The notes beneath the pieces are model-generated. The model was given only the letters and a program-made list of their open reading frames with translations. It was not told the origin of the DNA and searched no databases. DNA of 19,078 nucleotides from positions 1-19,078 of the forward strand of contig DASPXK010000422.1 in assembly GCA_035637315.1 (NCBI GenBank), given 5' to 3'. The translations under genes and the position numbers were made by a program. The stretch is from DASPXK01 sp035637315 (GTDB lineage: Bacteria > Chloroflexota > UBA6077 > JACCZL01). The stretch's first letter is position 1. Each line of letters starts with the position of its first letter. This document shows positions 6,710 to 13,601 of the stretch, one piece after another.

Positions 6710-7756
6710 ATGCAGATCGGGATCGGGTTGGACCGTGGGCTGGGGCTCACTTTCGCGCAGGAGCGCGAGCTGGTCCGCGAGGCGGCGAAGCTGGGATACA
6801 CCAGCGCTTGGACGAACGCCGGGGCCGGGCACGGGCGGGACGCGTTCCAGGTCTGCGCGCAGTGGTTTGGGGCGACCGAACCGCTCGGCGACGGCATCGT
6901 GACGGGGATCTCGGTTGTGCCGGTCCCGACCTGGCACGTTGCGACGCTCGCCAGCGTGGCGGGGACGGTGGCCGAGCTGACGGGCGGGCGTTTCATCCTC
7001 GGCGTCGGCTCGGGCGGCATCCACAGCGAGGCGTATCGGCGCAGCCTGGGCCTGACTGAGCAGCCCCCGATCGCGCTGATGCGCGACTACCTGATCACGC
7101 TGCGCCGACTGCTGGCGGGCGAGCGAGTCGACCACGCGGGCAAGTCAGTCAAGCTGCAGGGTGTCGGACTGGGTTTTTCGCCACCGCGCGTGCCGCTCTA
7201 CCTCGGCGCGCTGGGCGAGCAGATGGTCCGCCTGGCGGGTGAGGCAGCAGACGGGGCGGCCCTCAACTGGTCGACACCTGAGCAGGTAGCGTGGAGCCGC
7301 GCTCGAGTCGAGGAGGGGGCGCGTCGGGCCGGCCGCGATCCCGCCGAGGTGCAGGTCGTCCAATATATTCGGACCTGCGTGGACGAGGATGAGGAGCTCG
7401 CTCGCCGTGCGCTCGGTCGGGCGATCCTTGGGTACGCGCTGGCTCGCCCCAGCGTATCCAAGCAGCTCGGCTACCGCGGCCATTTCGCGAGGATGGGTTT
7501 CGACGAGGCGCTCACCGAGCTTGAAGCCCGCCGCGACCGAGGCGCCTCGGAGGCCGAGCTGGCCGAGGCCTTCCCGGCCGAGCTGCTGCGCAAGGTCGGC
7601 TATTACGGGCCGCCCGAGGGCGCGGCCGCGGCGTTCGGTCGCCTGGCGGGTGGCCTGGATCTGGCCATCGTGCGCGTTGTGCCCGCTCGGCCCGGGCCCG
7701 AGGCTGTCGCCAAGGTCATGCGAGCGTGCGCACCGGAGGCGGTGCTGGCGAGCTAG
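6710..7756 (+). CDS. Luciferase-like (LLM class) flavin- or F420-dependent oxidoreductase
   Basis: A 348-residue bacterial-luciferase-fold TIM-barrel oxidoreductase. Features seen are an N-terminal strand MQIGIGLD, EAAKLGYTSAWTN, the segment VTGISVVPVPTWHVATLASVAGTVAELTGGRFILGVGSG (family strand 4 and helix), a cofactor-binding loop PLYLGALGEQMVRLAGEAADGAALNW, and a C-terminal helix with RVVPARPG. Members use FMN or reduced F420 to oxidise or reduce small organics; the cofactor cannot be decided here. ATG 6710 is chosen over ATG 6671 because AGGAGA at 6698-6703 precedes it by 6 nt, and the upstream ATG overlaps the predicted -10. A G/C-run palindrome follows the stop at once and may end the transcript. 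Confidence 0.92.
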   Translation: MQIGIGLDRGLGLTFAQERELVREAAKLGYTSAWTNAGAGHGRDAFQVCAQWFGATEPLGDGIVTGISVVPVPTWHVATLASVAGTVAELTGGRFILGVGSGGIHSEAYRRSLGLTEQPPIALMRDYLITLRRLLAGERVDHAGKSVKLQGVGLGFSPPRVPLYLGALGEQMVRLAGEAADGAALNWSTPEQVAWSRARVEEGARRAGRDPAEVQVVQYIRTCVDEDEELARRALGRAILGYALARPSVSKQLGYRGHFARMGFDEALTELEARRDRGASEAELAEAFPAELLRKVGYYGPPEGAAAAFGRLAGGLDLAIVRVVPARPGPEAVAKVMRACAPEAVLAS

Positions 7757-7758
7757 AG

Positions 7759-7817
7759 GCCCTCACCCCCCTGCCCCCTCCCCCAAGCTTGGGGGGAGGG
7801 GGTTGGGGGGTGAGGGC
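7759..7817. repeat. G/C-run palindrome, copy 1, likely terminator
   Basis: Arm 7759-7787 (GCCCTCACCCCCCTGCCCC and onward) is almost perfectly complementary to arm 7788-7817 with essentially no loop (about 29 bp). It starts 2 nt after the stop of the luciferase-like gene. A related element lies at 9864-9919. No T-tract follows. Confidence 0.85.
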
Positions 7818-7888
7818 TTGCTCCGGCGCCCGCGCGCAAGCGATACATCTGGCAGAATTGCCGCTGTCTTTTCCCCGGAGAAGTGCGC

Positions 7889-9133
7889 ATGGCATTGAGG
7901 GATGTCGTCGTCGGCACGCCGCCAGCCGTGGCGGAGGTGGTCGCGCGGGTTGAGGAGTCAACGGCCACGCTCACGAATCGGCGCGGGCGGTCTCTGCTGG
8001 CCGGCTTCACCGCTGCCCACTTCTCGCACCATGTCAGCAACAGTCTGCTAAACCCGTTGCTGCCTTTCATCCGGGACAGCTTCACGCTCTCATACGAGCA
8101 GTCCGGCTTGCTGGTCTCGGCCTTCAGCGTCAGCCTTGGACTGTCGAACGCGCCGATCGGCGTGCTGGCAGATCGGGTCGGGTCGCGGCCGGTTATTGTG
8201 GTGGGCCTGGTCCTGACCGGGGCGGTAAGCGCCGCCCTCGCGCTGGCGGGCGCGTACTGGCAGTTGCTGCTGTTGTTAGTCCTGATGGGACTGATCGCCG
8301 GTACCTACCACTCGCCGGCCGCGGCGCTGATCGCGCGGGCTTTCCCAAAGGGCGTTCGCGGCGCGGCGATGGGGTTTCACATCACCGGCGGGCACCTCAG
8401 CTTTTTCGCTGCTCCTCTGGCCGCCGCGGCCCTGGTGAGCGCGACCGGAACGTGGCGCACGCCGTATCTCTGGCTGGCGTTCGCGCCGGTCGTCACGGGA
8501 GCGATCATCTGGTTCCTGGCGCCGCGCGCGCACGAGCGGCCGCCGGGCAGCCTGGACCGCCTGGCGGTTTTCCGAGACCTGCGCGAGGTCGTCGGCCTGG
8601 TCGGCCCGTTGGTCTCCTGCTCGCTGCTGTTCCAGATGGTCTACGCCGCGCTCATCGCGTTCACGTCGCTCTACCTGGTCGACGCGCGCGGCATCTCGCC
8701 GACGATCGCCGCGGCCGTGTTCGGGGTGCCGCAGCTGGTGGGGGTCTTCTGTGCCCCGATGGCGGGCCACCTGTCGGATCGACTCGGGCGGCGGGCTGTG
8801 GTCTTGATCGGGATGGTCGGCCTCGGGCCGGCGCTCTACTCGCTGGTACTGGTCCCGAACGAGCTGATCCTGCTACCGCTCCTGGCCATCGGTCTGGCCG
8901 CGTCGATGCGGAGCACGGTGACCGAGGTATACGTGATGGACAACGCGCCCGCGCATCGACGAGCGACAGTGCTGGGCAGCTACTACATGCTCTCCCAGGA
9001 GCTGGGCGGACTGGCCGCCCCCTTCTTCGGGGCGCTGGCCGGCGTCGTCGGGATCGCGGCCGCCTTCAGCGCCGCGACGCTCGGCCTGGCGGGGCTGTCG
9101 GTCCTGGTCCTGCTCGCCCACCGTAGGCTGTAA
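7889..9133 (+). CDS. Major facilitator superfamily transporter
   Basis: A 414-residue inner-membrane MFS permease with about 12 hydrophobic segments. The cytoplasmic N-terminus (about 45 residues) leads into HFSHHVSNSLLNPLLPFIRD and a helix pair with the loop motif GVLADRVGSRPVIV (MFS motif A, first half); the second half repeats it as GHLSDRLGRRAVVLIG. HSPAAALIARAFPKGVRGAAMGFHITG resembles the fosmidomycin-resistance-like drug-efflux branch. That is only a resemblance; the substrate is unknown. ATG 7889 is chosen because GGAG at 7877-7880 lies 8 nt upstream; GTG 7883 is too close to it. A 13-bp hairpin at 9176-9216 follows. Confidence 0.92.
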   Translation: MALRDVVVGTPPAVAEVVARVEESTATLTNRRGRSLLAGFTAAHFSHHVSNSLLNPLLPFIRDSFTLSYEQSGLLVSAFSVSLGLSNAPIGVLADRVGSRPVIVVGLVLTGAVSAALALAGAYWQLLLLLVLMGLIAGTYHSPAAALIARAFPKGVRGAAMGFHITGGHLSFFAAPLAAAALVSATGTWRTPYLWLAFAPVVTGAIIWFLAPRAHERPPGSLDRLAVFRDLREVVGLVGPLVSCSLLFQMVYAALIAFTSLYLVDARGISPTIAAAVFGVPQLVGVFCAPMAGHLSDRLGRRAVVLIGMVGLGPALYSLVLVPNELILLPLLAIGLAASMRSTVTEVYVMDNAPAHRRATVLGSYYMLSQELGGLAAPFFGALAGVVGIAAAFSAATLGLAGLSVLVLLAHRRL

Positions 9134-9175
9134 CCGGGCGAGATCACCACGAAGGCCCGTCCGAAGAGACACAAA

Positions 9176-9216
9176 GACACCAAGCGACCGGTTAGGGCTC
9201 CCTGTCGCTTGGTGTC
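9176..9216. terminator. Bidirectional terminator-like hairpin between convergent genes
   Basis: GACACCAAGCGAC (9176-9188) and its exact complement GTCGCTTGGTGTC (9204-9216) form a perfect 13-bp stem with a 15-nt loop between the MFS gene and the convergent secreted-protein gene. The sequence before it (CACGAAGG...GACACAAAGACACC) is of the short-period kind often dispersed in environmental genomes. No clear U-tract. Confidence 0.65.
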
Positions 9217-9261
9217 GTTACGGTTTGTTGGCCGTGTCGCGGTGGGTTCTTGGCCGCGCGT

Positions 9262-9741
9262 CTATCTGTCGGTGACGGAGAAGGTCCGCTTGTCAGAACC
9301 CTTCTTGTGGCCGCTGTCGTCCTTGGCGGTCAGTTCGGCCGTGGCATCGCCCACGACATCCCTGTTGTCGGGGACGCTGATCGTGAATTTGCAATCCTTG
9401 TCGCTGTTTGGCGACTTGCTGCCGGGCTCGTCCTTGGTGCCGTCGGTGTACGTGACCTTCAGGAAGCAGGTCACGTTCGAGCTCCCCACGTGCCCGTTGA
9501 TGTCGACGCTCCTACCTCGCCTCACTGAGTCGATCGAGTCGAGGGAAACCGACACAGAGCCGCCGCTGCTGCTATGGCTCTTGTGCTTCTTCTTGTGGCG
9601 GCTCTTTTTGGCCACCCGTTCGGGATGACTCGCGAACGACGTGAGCTGGACTGCCGGATCTCGTGGGATGGACGCTTCGACGAAGGTCGGGAACGCCCCG
9701 ACCGCCAGGATTAGCGCCAGAAAGAGCAGTGGCGTGCGCAC
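9262..9741 (-). CDS. Small secreted protein with predicted Ig-like/beta-sandwich domain
   Basis: A 159-residue protein from GTG 9741, chosen because GGAGGA (9752-9747) stands 5 nt upstream; the frame is open further up but without support. Residues 1-23 form a signal peptide (RTPLLFLALILAVGAFPTFVEA, likely cut after Ala23). Residues 45-56 are a very basic Lys/His stretch (KKSRHKKKHKSH), then a Ser/Gly linker. Residues about 61-159 alternate hydrophobic and polar residues as in an Ig-like or carbohydrate-binding sandwich, with one cysteine pair (VTC...DKDC) that could form a disulfide. I recognise no specific family. Likely exported; the basic stretch could bind anionic wall polymer, nucleic acid or metal (inference). 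Confidence 0.75.
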   Translation of the reverse strand: MRTPLLFLALILAVGAFPTFVEASIPRDPAVQLTSFASHPERVAKKSRHKKKHKSHSSSGGSVSVSLDSIDSVRRGRSVDINGHVGSSNVTCFLKVTYTDGTKDEPGSKSPNSDKDCKFTISVPDNRDVVGDATAELTAKDDSGHKKGSDKRTFSVTDR

Positions 9742-9792
9742 CGATGTCCTCCGGACCTCGTGATGAACAGCACCAACTGACGTGGCCCGCTT

Positions 9793-9798
9793 AGTATA
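9793..9798 (-). promoter_or_regulatory. Predicted -10 box of the secreted Ig-like gene
   Basis: TATACT on the minus strand (9798-9793) is a 5-of-6 match to the -10 consensus and would start transcription near 9786, leaving a 45-nt leader. No good -35 is seen at 16-18 nt. Confidence 0.35.
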
Positions 9799-9863
9799 GG
9801 GCACGATCTTTCCCCGTTACGTAAGCGCCGCCCCGATCCACTTGAACGTGACGAGTCTGTGAC

Positions 9864-9919
9864 GCCCTTACCCCCTTCCCTCTCTCCCACACTTGGGAGA
9901 GGGGGAAGGGGGTAGGGGC
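9864..9919. repeat. G/C-run palindrome, copy 2, likely terminator of the glycosyltransferase gene
   Basis: Arm from 9864 (GCCCTTACCCCCTTCCC and onward) pairs with the arm ending at 9919 to give about 26 bp with two wobble positions and a 2-3 nt loop. It ends exactly where the minus-strand glycosyltransferase stop codon (9922-9920) begins. Same family as 7759-7817. Confidence 0.85.
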
Positions 9920-10990
9920 CTAAAGACGGCTCAGCAGTTGGCTGGCGATCACCTCGGCGCCATCCAGCGGCACGTTGTCCCAGGGGTGGTCGAGCGAAAG
10001 TAGACGCTCCAGGTACGGCCGCAGCTCCCAGCGGCGAAGGGCAGCGCGGGGCAAGCGTACGGCTCTTCCGTGGGCCTCGAGGGCGCGGGCCAGAATCGGC
10101 TCCTCCCGGAAGTTGCCGCGTGGCGTGTAGAGGACGGGCACGCGATTGGCCAGGCAGTCGGCGACGATTCCGTAGCCGGGCTTTGCAACCACGGCGTCGC
10201 TTGCAGCCAACAGGTCCACGTACGAGTAGCCGGCCGGGGGCAAGAAGAACAGGTTGCCCACGCGACGCGGGTGGCGATTCCGGCCAGTTGCGACGAAGGC
10301 GTACTCGTCGAGCGCGGCCAGGCGCGGCTCGTCCAATCCCTCGAAGTCGAAGCCACCGAAGCTGAGCAGGACGAGCGGGCTGTTCTGAGGCAGGCCCAGG
10401 TGGCGCCGGGTGGAGGCGCGGTCGGCGGACGCCTTTCTGGCCAGCAGCGGCACGTCGGCGATCCGCGGGAAGCAGGATAGGTCGCCGTGAAAGGGGAGTC
10501 GAAGCAGCAGGTCGGCCTGGCTGTGCTGGGTGCGCAAATGGTCGACGACGAAAGCGTATTGAGGCATGGCGCTCACGTAGGGCTCGTAGATCCAGTCCCA
10601 GCAGAAGTTGGCCAGCCCAATGCTCGGCAGACCGGCGCGGGCCGCCACCGCGAAGGCCGCCGACGGTGCGTCGGCCACCACCAGCCGGACGCCACCGGCG
10701 CTCAGCTCAGCCGACTCCGCCGCGACCAGCTCCTCTTCCGAGCCCCGAAACTCGGCGTAGCGAGCCAGGGTTTGAGCCGGCTCGACTCGCAAGCTGTCTG
10801 GCTGGACTACCCCGACGTCGAGGCTGCGCTCGAGGACCCGAACGCCAGGCGGAAAGATCCAGCTCGGAGCCGGCGTGCGCACCTCCAGGCGCAGCTCTGG
10901 CGCCAGCCGCAGCAACGTCCGCAGCAGCTCGGCGTCCCTGACCGCGTGCCCGAACCCGTGGCCGCTGACATAAAAGCAGACGTCTGCCAT
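9920..10990 (-). CDS. GT-B fold glycosyltransferase, related to the L-arabinokinase N-terminal type
   Basis: A 356-residue protein with the N-terminal VCFYVSGHGFGHAVRDAELL motif seen in glycosyltransferase-like domains, including the N-terminus of L-arabinokinases. A Rossmann-like GT-B layout follows: FANFCWDW-type segment (LANFCWDWIYEPY), LVLLSFGGFDFEGL as the inter-domain strand, and a donor-site block AVVAKPGYGIVADCLANRVPVLYTPRG. It probably moves a sugar from a nucleotide donor; acceptor and product are unknown. The frame also allows GTG 10996. ATG 10990 is preferred because a hairpin at 10996-11011 would place GGAG at 11018-11015 at an 8-nt effective distance and would bury the GTG. It is divergent from the GlsB-type gene. 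Confidence 0.88.
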   Translation of the reverse strand: MADVCFYVSGHGFGHAVRDAELLRTLLRLAPELRLEVRTPAPSWIFPPGVRVLERSLDVGVVQPDSLRVEPAQTLARYAEFRGSEEELVAAESAELSAGGVRLVVADAPSAAFAVAARAGLPSIGLANFCWDWIYEPYVSAMPQYAFVVDHLRTQHSQADLLLRLPFHGDLSCFPRIADVPLLARKASADRASTRRHLGLPQNSPLVLLSFGGFDFEGLDEPRLAALDEYAFVATGRNRHPRRVGNLFFLPPAGYSYVDLLAASDAVVAKPGYGIVADCLANRVPVLYTPRGNFREEPILARALEAHGRAVRLPRAALRRWELRPYLERLLSLDHPWDNVPLDGAEVIASQLLSRL

Positions 10991-10995
10991 TGTCA

Positions 10996-11011
10996 CGCGC
11001 CGCAGGGCGCG
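10996..11011 (-). promoter_or_regulatory. Hairpin between Shine-Dalgarno and start codon of the glycosyltransferase
   Basis: On the minus strand CGCGCC-CTGC-GGCGCG is a perfect 6-bp stem with a 4-nt loop. GGGGGAG lies just 5' of it (11021-11015) and ATG 10990 just 3'. The linear spacing is far too long (24 nt between GGAG and ATG), but with the hairpin folded it becomes 8 nt (AAC plus TGACA). Confidence 0.4.
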
Positions 11012-11081
11012 GTTCTCCCCCGGGTGATCGAGCCCATTGTACGCATCCGGGACGGCAAACCATGCCCGATGCCGACTCGTG

Positions 11082-11097
11082 TGGCACGTGACTTGCG
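11082..11097 (+). promoter_or_regulatory. Sigma-54-like -24/-12 element upstream of the GlsB-type gene
   Basis: TGGCACG (11082-11088), 4 nt, then TTGCG (11093-11097) matches the sigma-54 consensus TGGCACG-N4-TTGCW except at its last base. Start would fall near 11108, and a GACCAGC/GCTGGTC hairpin (11111-11127) would lie at the very 5' end of the message. Many Chloroflexota lack RpoN, so this may be chance. Confidence 0.3.
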
Positions 11098-11175
11098 ATT
11101 AGTGCCGAAGGACCAGCTTCGCTGGTCACATGGTGTGTTCAGACCGTGGCACCCGGCACTGAAAGGAGTAATCTC

Positions 11176-11445
11176 ATGCAGCTCGAACCTGGTGGATTGA
11201 TCGCCTGGCTGGTGGTGGGTCTGATCGCGGGCTGGCTCGCGGGCGCTTTCATGCGCGGGGGCGGCTTCGGGATCATCGGGGACATCGTCGTTGGCATCGT
11301 TGGGGCCTTTATCGGCGGCCTGTTGTTCGGATTCTTGATGCCGGGCAGCAGCGTCGGGCTGGTTGGCAGCATCCTGGTGGCATTCATCGGGGCCTGCATC
11401 CTGATTGGTCTGACGCGGGCCGTCCTCGGACGCTCGACCGCCTAG
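11176..11445 (+). CDS. GlsB/YeaQ/YmgE family membrane protein (transglycosylase-associated type)
   Basis: An 89-residue integral membrane protein with three helices (about residues 8-25, 33-54 and 61-80). The family hallmarks are visible: LIAWLVVGLIAGWLAG, then a basic turn MRGGGFGIIGDIVVGIVGAFIGG, and a third helix ending ILIGLTRAVLGR. Length is standard for the family. Members are induced by general or envelope stress in several bacteria, but their biochemical role is not settled. ATG 11176 is fixed by AAGGAG at 11163-11168. A perfect 14-bp hairpin follows at 11468-11507. Confidence 0.93.
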   Translation: MQLEPGGLIAWLVVGLIAGWLAGAFMRGGGFGIIGDIVVGIVGAFIGGLLFGFLMPGSSVGLVGSILVAFIGACILIGLTRAVLGRSTA

Positions 11446-11467
11446 ACGTTCTTCGTCGCGAGCTCAC

Positions 11468-11507
11468 CGAAGGACCTCGGCGTCCCACTCGGAGCCGAGG
11501 TCCTTCG
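11468..11507 (+). terminator. Strong hairpin, likely terminator of the GlsB-type gene
   Basis: CGAAGGACCTCGGC (11468-11481) and GCCGAGGTCCTTCG (11494-11507) form a perfect 14-bp stem with a 12-nt loop, 23 nt after the stop. The right arm merges into a degenerate CHPERSEGS-type word. Confidence 0.7.
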
Positions 11508-11523
11508 CTTCGTTCAGCATGAG
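11499..11523. repeat. Degenerate CHPERSEGS-type repeat half
   Basis: GGTCCTTCGCTTCGTTCAGC and the following ATGAG differ at only a few bases from the repeat word GATCCTTCGCTTCGCTCAGG found in the arm at 4334-4361. It forms the right side of the terminator hairpin. Confidence 0.55.
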
Positions 11524-11531
11524 ACCCTCCC

Positions 11532-11560
11532 TTGCCGGACCGTCGCCGACGGCCTAGACT
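11532..11560 (+). promoter_or_regulatory. Predicted promoter of the tautomerase/DinB unit
   Basis: TTGCCG (11532-11537), a 17-nt spacer and TAGACT (11555-11560) give a 4-of-6 match in each hexamer at ideal spacing. Start would be near 11567, 48 nt before ATG 11615. Confidence 0.45.
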
Positions 11561-11614
11561 GCTAGTCACGGGAACGCCAGACTGCGGGGCGGCCCGATTG
11601 TAGGGAGGGCGAGC

Positions 11615-11800
11615 ATGCCGCTTGTGACGATCCAGATGTACGAAGGGCGAACGGTTGAACAGAAGCGCGAGCTGGTGGCGGCCATTACCGAGGCCGTGGT
11701 CCGCATCGCCAAGACCACGCCCGAGGCGACGGATGTAATCATTCACGACGTGCCGCGCCACAATTGGGCCCATTCCGGCAAGCTCGCTTCCGACAGCTAG
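11615..11800 (+). CDS. 4-oxalocrotonate tautomerase family protein
   Basis: A 61-residue subunit of the 4-oxalocrotonate tautomerase superfamily. Pro2 becomes the N-terminal catalytic proline after Met removal; Arg12 corresponds to the family Arg11; the second-helix and strand pattern EQKRELVAAITEAVV and VIIHDVPRHNWAHSGKLAS is intact, with Trp in the place of Phe50. The family Arg39 position is Asp here, so the classical 4-OT reaction is doubtful; many relatives lacking it act on other keto-enol substrates. The length is that of a single-domain subunit, usually hexameric. GGGAGG at 11603-11608 fixes the start. The stop is 4 nt before the start of the DinB-like gene. Confidence 0.9.
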   Translation: MPLVTIQMYEGRTVEQKRELVAAITEAVVRIAKTTPEATDVIIHDVPRHNWAHSGKLASDS

Positions 11801-11804
11801 GGGC

Positions 11805-12352
11805 GTGTCAGCGGAGGCCCTGCGCGCGCTATACGGGTTACAACCGGTGGGCGACCGAGCGGCTGCTGGGTGCGGCGGCCCGGCTAACGCCCGAGCAACT
11901 CCACGGGCCGGGCGGCGCTGGCCGTGGCTCGGTGCGCGATACGCTTCTCCACCTGATCACCGCCCAGCGCGGCTGGCTGTCATGGTGGGACGGGTCGCTC
12001 TCGATGGACGAGGCGTACAGCCTCGCGCTGACAGTCGATCCCACGAACTTTCCCGAGGTGCCCGCGCTGCGGCTGGCCTGGGAGGCACTGGAACAGCAGA
12101 CGCGGGCGTTCGTCGACGGACTGAGTGACGCCGACGCGGAGCGGGTCTAAGGGGGGCACCCTGCCCAACGGCGCGGAGTTTCGTCTGCCGCTGTGGCAGA
12201 TGATGCTCCACGTGGCCAACCACGGCACCCAGCACCGCAGCGAAGTCGCCGCGCTGCTGACCGGCTTCGGGCAGTCGCCCGGCGATCTCGACCTGTTGGT
12301 GTACCTCTGGGATCGATCCGCCCCGTCTCCCTCTACGACAGCGCTAGAGTGA
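11805..12352 (+). pseudogene. DinB-like (DinB/YfiT superfamily) gene with two +1 frameshifts
   Basis: Three frames read in series give one DinB-like four-helix protein of about 181 residues. The first frame from GTG 11805 gives MSAEALRALYG. The second gives GYNRWATERLLGAAARLTPE, then LLHLITAQRGWLSWWDG, up to DADAERV and a TAA at 12148. The third gives GTLPNGAEFRLPLWQMMLHVANHGTQHRSEVAALL to TGA 12350. The three candidate metal histidines (LLHL and NHGTQH) are all kept. Each break is explained by one surplus G in a GGG run (11835-11837 and about 12143-12145). Conserved residues are otherwise intact, so the breaks are either very recent or assembly/sequencing errors. DinB-like proteins include metal-dependent thiol transferases and damage-induced proteins of unknown action. 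Confidence 0.85.
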
Positions 12353-12487
12353 GGGCTGGTCTTCGTTCGTCTCCGCTAGCTGCTCGGGGGGAACGCGCGG
12401 GTCCTGCACGAGCGGTCCGGGTCGCGTGGCCCAGAGCGCGCCCAGGCAAACCGCAGCCAGCAGCGCCCAGATGGTCGCGAGCTCCAT
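12344..12487 (-). CDS. Predicted 47-residue single-pass membrane protein
   Basis: A short gene from ATG 12487 to TAG 12346-12344. The peptide begins MELATIWALLAAVCLGALWA, one membrane helix, followed by a Pro/acid-rich tail (PGPLVQDPRVPPEQLAETNE). GGCGGAG stands 6 nt before the ATG, a normal ribosome-binding site. It follows the LPG-synthase-like gene on the same strand by 85 nt, so it may be the last gene of that unit. It overlaps the 3' end of the convergent DinB-like gene by 9 nt. No family is recognised. The frame is open further upstream, but that part lacks support. Confidence 0.5.
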   Translation of the reverse strand: MELATIWALLAAVCLGALWATRPGPLVQDPRVPPEQLAETNEDQPSL

Positions 12488-12572
12488 GCCCGACTCCGCC
12501 TTCGCGCGTCTCGGCGAGGATCCGCTTGCGGTTTCGCGCGCCCAAATGCAGGAAGCGTGCCAGGCTGGAGCG

Positions 12573-13589
12573 TCAGGCAAAGCGGCGGATCGCGTAGAGC
12601 AGGCCGCCGACCAGGCTCAGCGCCAATAGGACGAAACGCCGAAGCAGCGCGACCGCCAGCGCCACGTGCGAGTCGACCCCCATCGCGCCAAAGAGGATCA
12701 CGAACGTTAGCTCGATCGTCCCGAGACCGTTGATGGACAGCGGGAGCACGCCGACGGCCAGGACGACGGGGGCCACCACGGCCACCTCGGTCAGCGACAG
12801 GTCGGCCCGAACTGACAGCGCATACAGGTAGAGGTTGACGATCGAGAGGCCGTTGGCCAGCATCGAGACGGCCAGCGCGCGGCCGACGAGGCGGCGGGCT
12901 CGAGAATACGAGCGAATGGCGTCGACCGCCGCCTCGAGCTTTGGCCTCACGCGCAAGCCCAGGATTGACACGTTCGCCAGCCCCAGCGCCGCTTCACGAA
13001 AGCCTTCCAGGAGCCGGCTTCGCACGAGCAGCAGCCCGAGCGCGACCAGCGAGATGGCCAGTCCGACCAACAGCATCTGGGCGAACTGCCAGGGGATGAC
13101 GGCCGGGTTCGCGACCAGGGCCAGGACGCCGAGGAGCAAGACCGAGATCGCCCCGACGAGGCGGTCCATGAAGACCGCCGCGACCGAGCGCGTCTTGCTC
13201 GTGGCGACGATCGACGCGCCGTACGCGCGGACGACGTCGCCCCCAAATCGAGATGGGAGCACGTTGTTGAAGAACATCGCGATCAGATACAGACGCACCA
13301 GGCTGGCGAGTGGGGCGGGCCCCCCCTGGCCGCGTAACATCATCTGCCAGCGCTTAACGTTCAGGACCATCGCCAGCACGGCGAAGGTGGTTGCCAGGGC
13401 GACGTAGCGCCACTCGGTGCTGGCCAGCGTCTCCAAGGCGTCGCCCAGCCCGGCCCGCCACAGCACGTAAGCGCTCACCGCTACCGTGACCACCAGTTTG
13501 GCGACGGTCCCGCGGCTGATCCGGAGGCGGGTGGTGGGCTGAGCCACTACGACGGAGGAATCGGGGACGCCTGGAACGTCCTGGCTCAC
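12573..13589 (-). CDS. Lysylphosphatidylglycerol-synthase-type TM region protein (UPF0104/AglD-like)
   Basis: A 338-residue polytopic membrane protein of the flippase-like LPG_synthase_TM family. About 8 helices are visible. Signature segments are LNVKRWQMMLRGQG, YLIAMFFNNVLPSRFGGDVVRAY, AAVFMDRLVGAISVLLLG and VLPLSINGLGTIELTFVILFGAMG. There is no C-terminal lysyl-transferase domain, so it is the membrane-only form, often found beside glycosyltransferases where it is thought to handle lipid-linked glycans or lipids. The start is GTG 13589, 12 nt after the stop of the upstream GT4 gene (minus strand); no clear Shine-Dalgarno sequence is seen, so translational coupling is possible. Confidence 0.92.
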   Translation of the reverse strand: MSQDVPGVPDSSVVVAQPTTRLRISRGTVAKLVVTVAVSAYVLWRAGLGDALETLASTEWRYVALATTFAVLAMVLNVKRWQMMLRGQGGPAPLASLVRLYLIAMFFNNVLPSRFGGDVVRAYGASIVATSKTRSVAAVFMDRLVGAISVLLLGVLALVANPAVIPWQFAQMLLVGLAISLVALGLLLVRSRLLEGFREAALGLANVSILGLRVRPKLEAAVDAIRSYSRARRLVGRALAVSMLANGLSIVNLYLYALSVRADLSLTEVAVVAPVVLAVGVLPLSINGLGTIELTFVILFGAMGVDSHVALAVALLRRFVLLALSLVGGLLYAIRRFA

Positions 13590-13601
13590 GGAGACGTGTG
13601 T

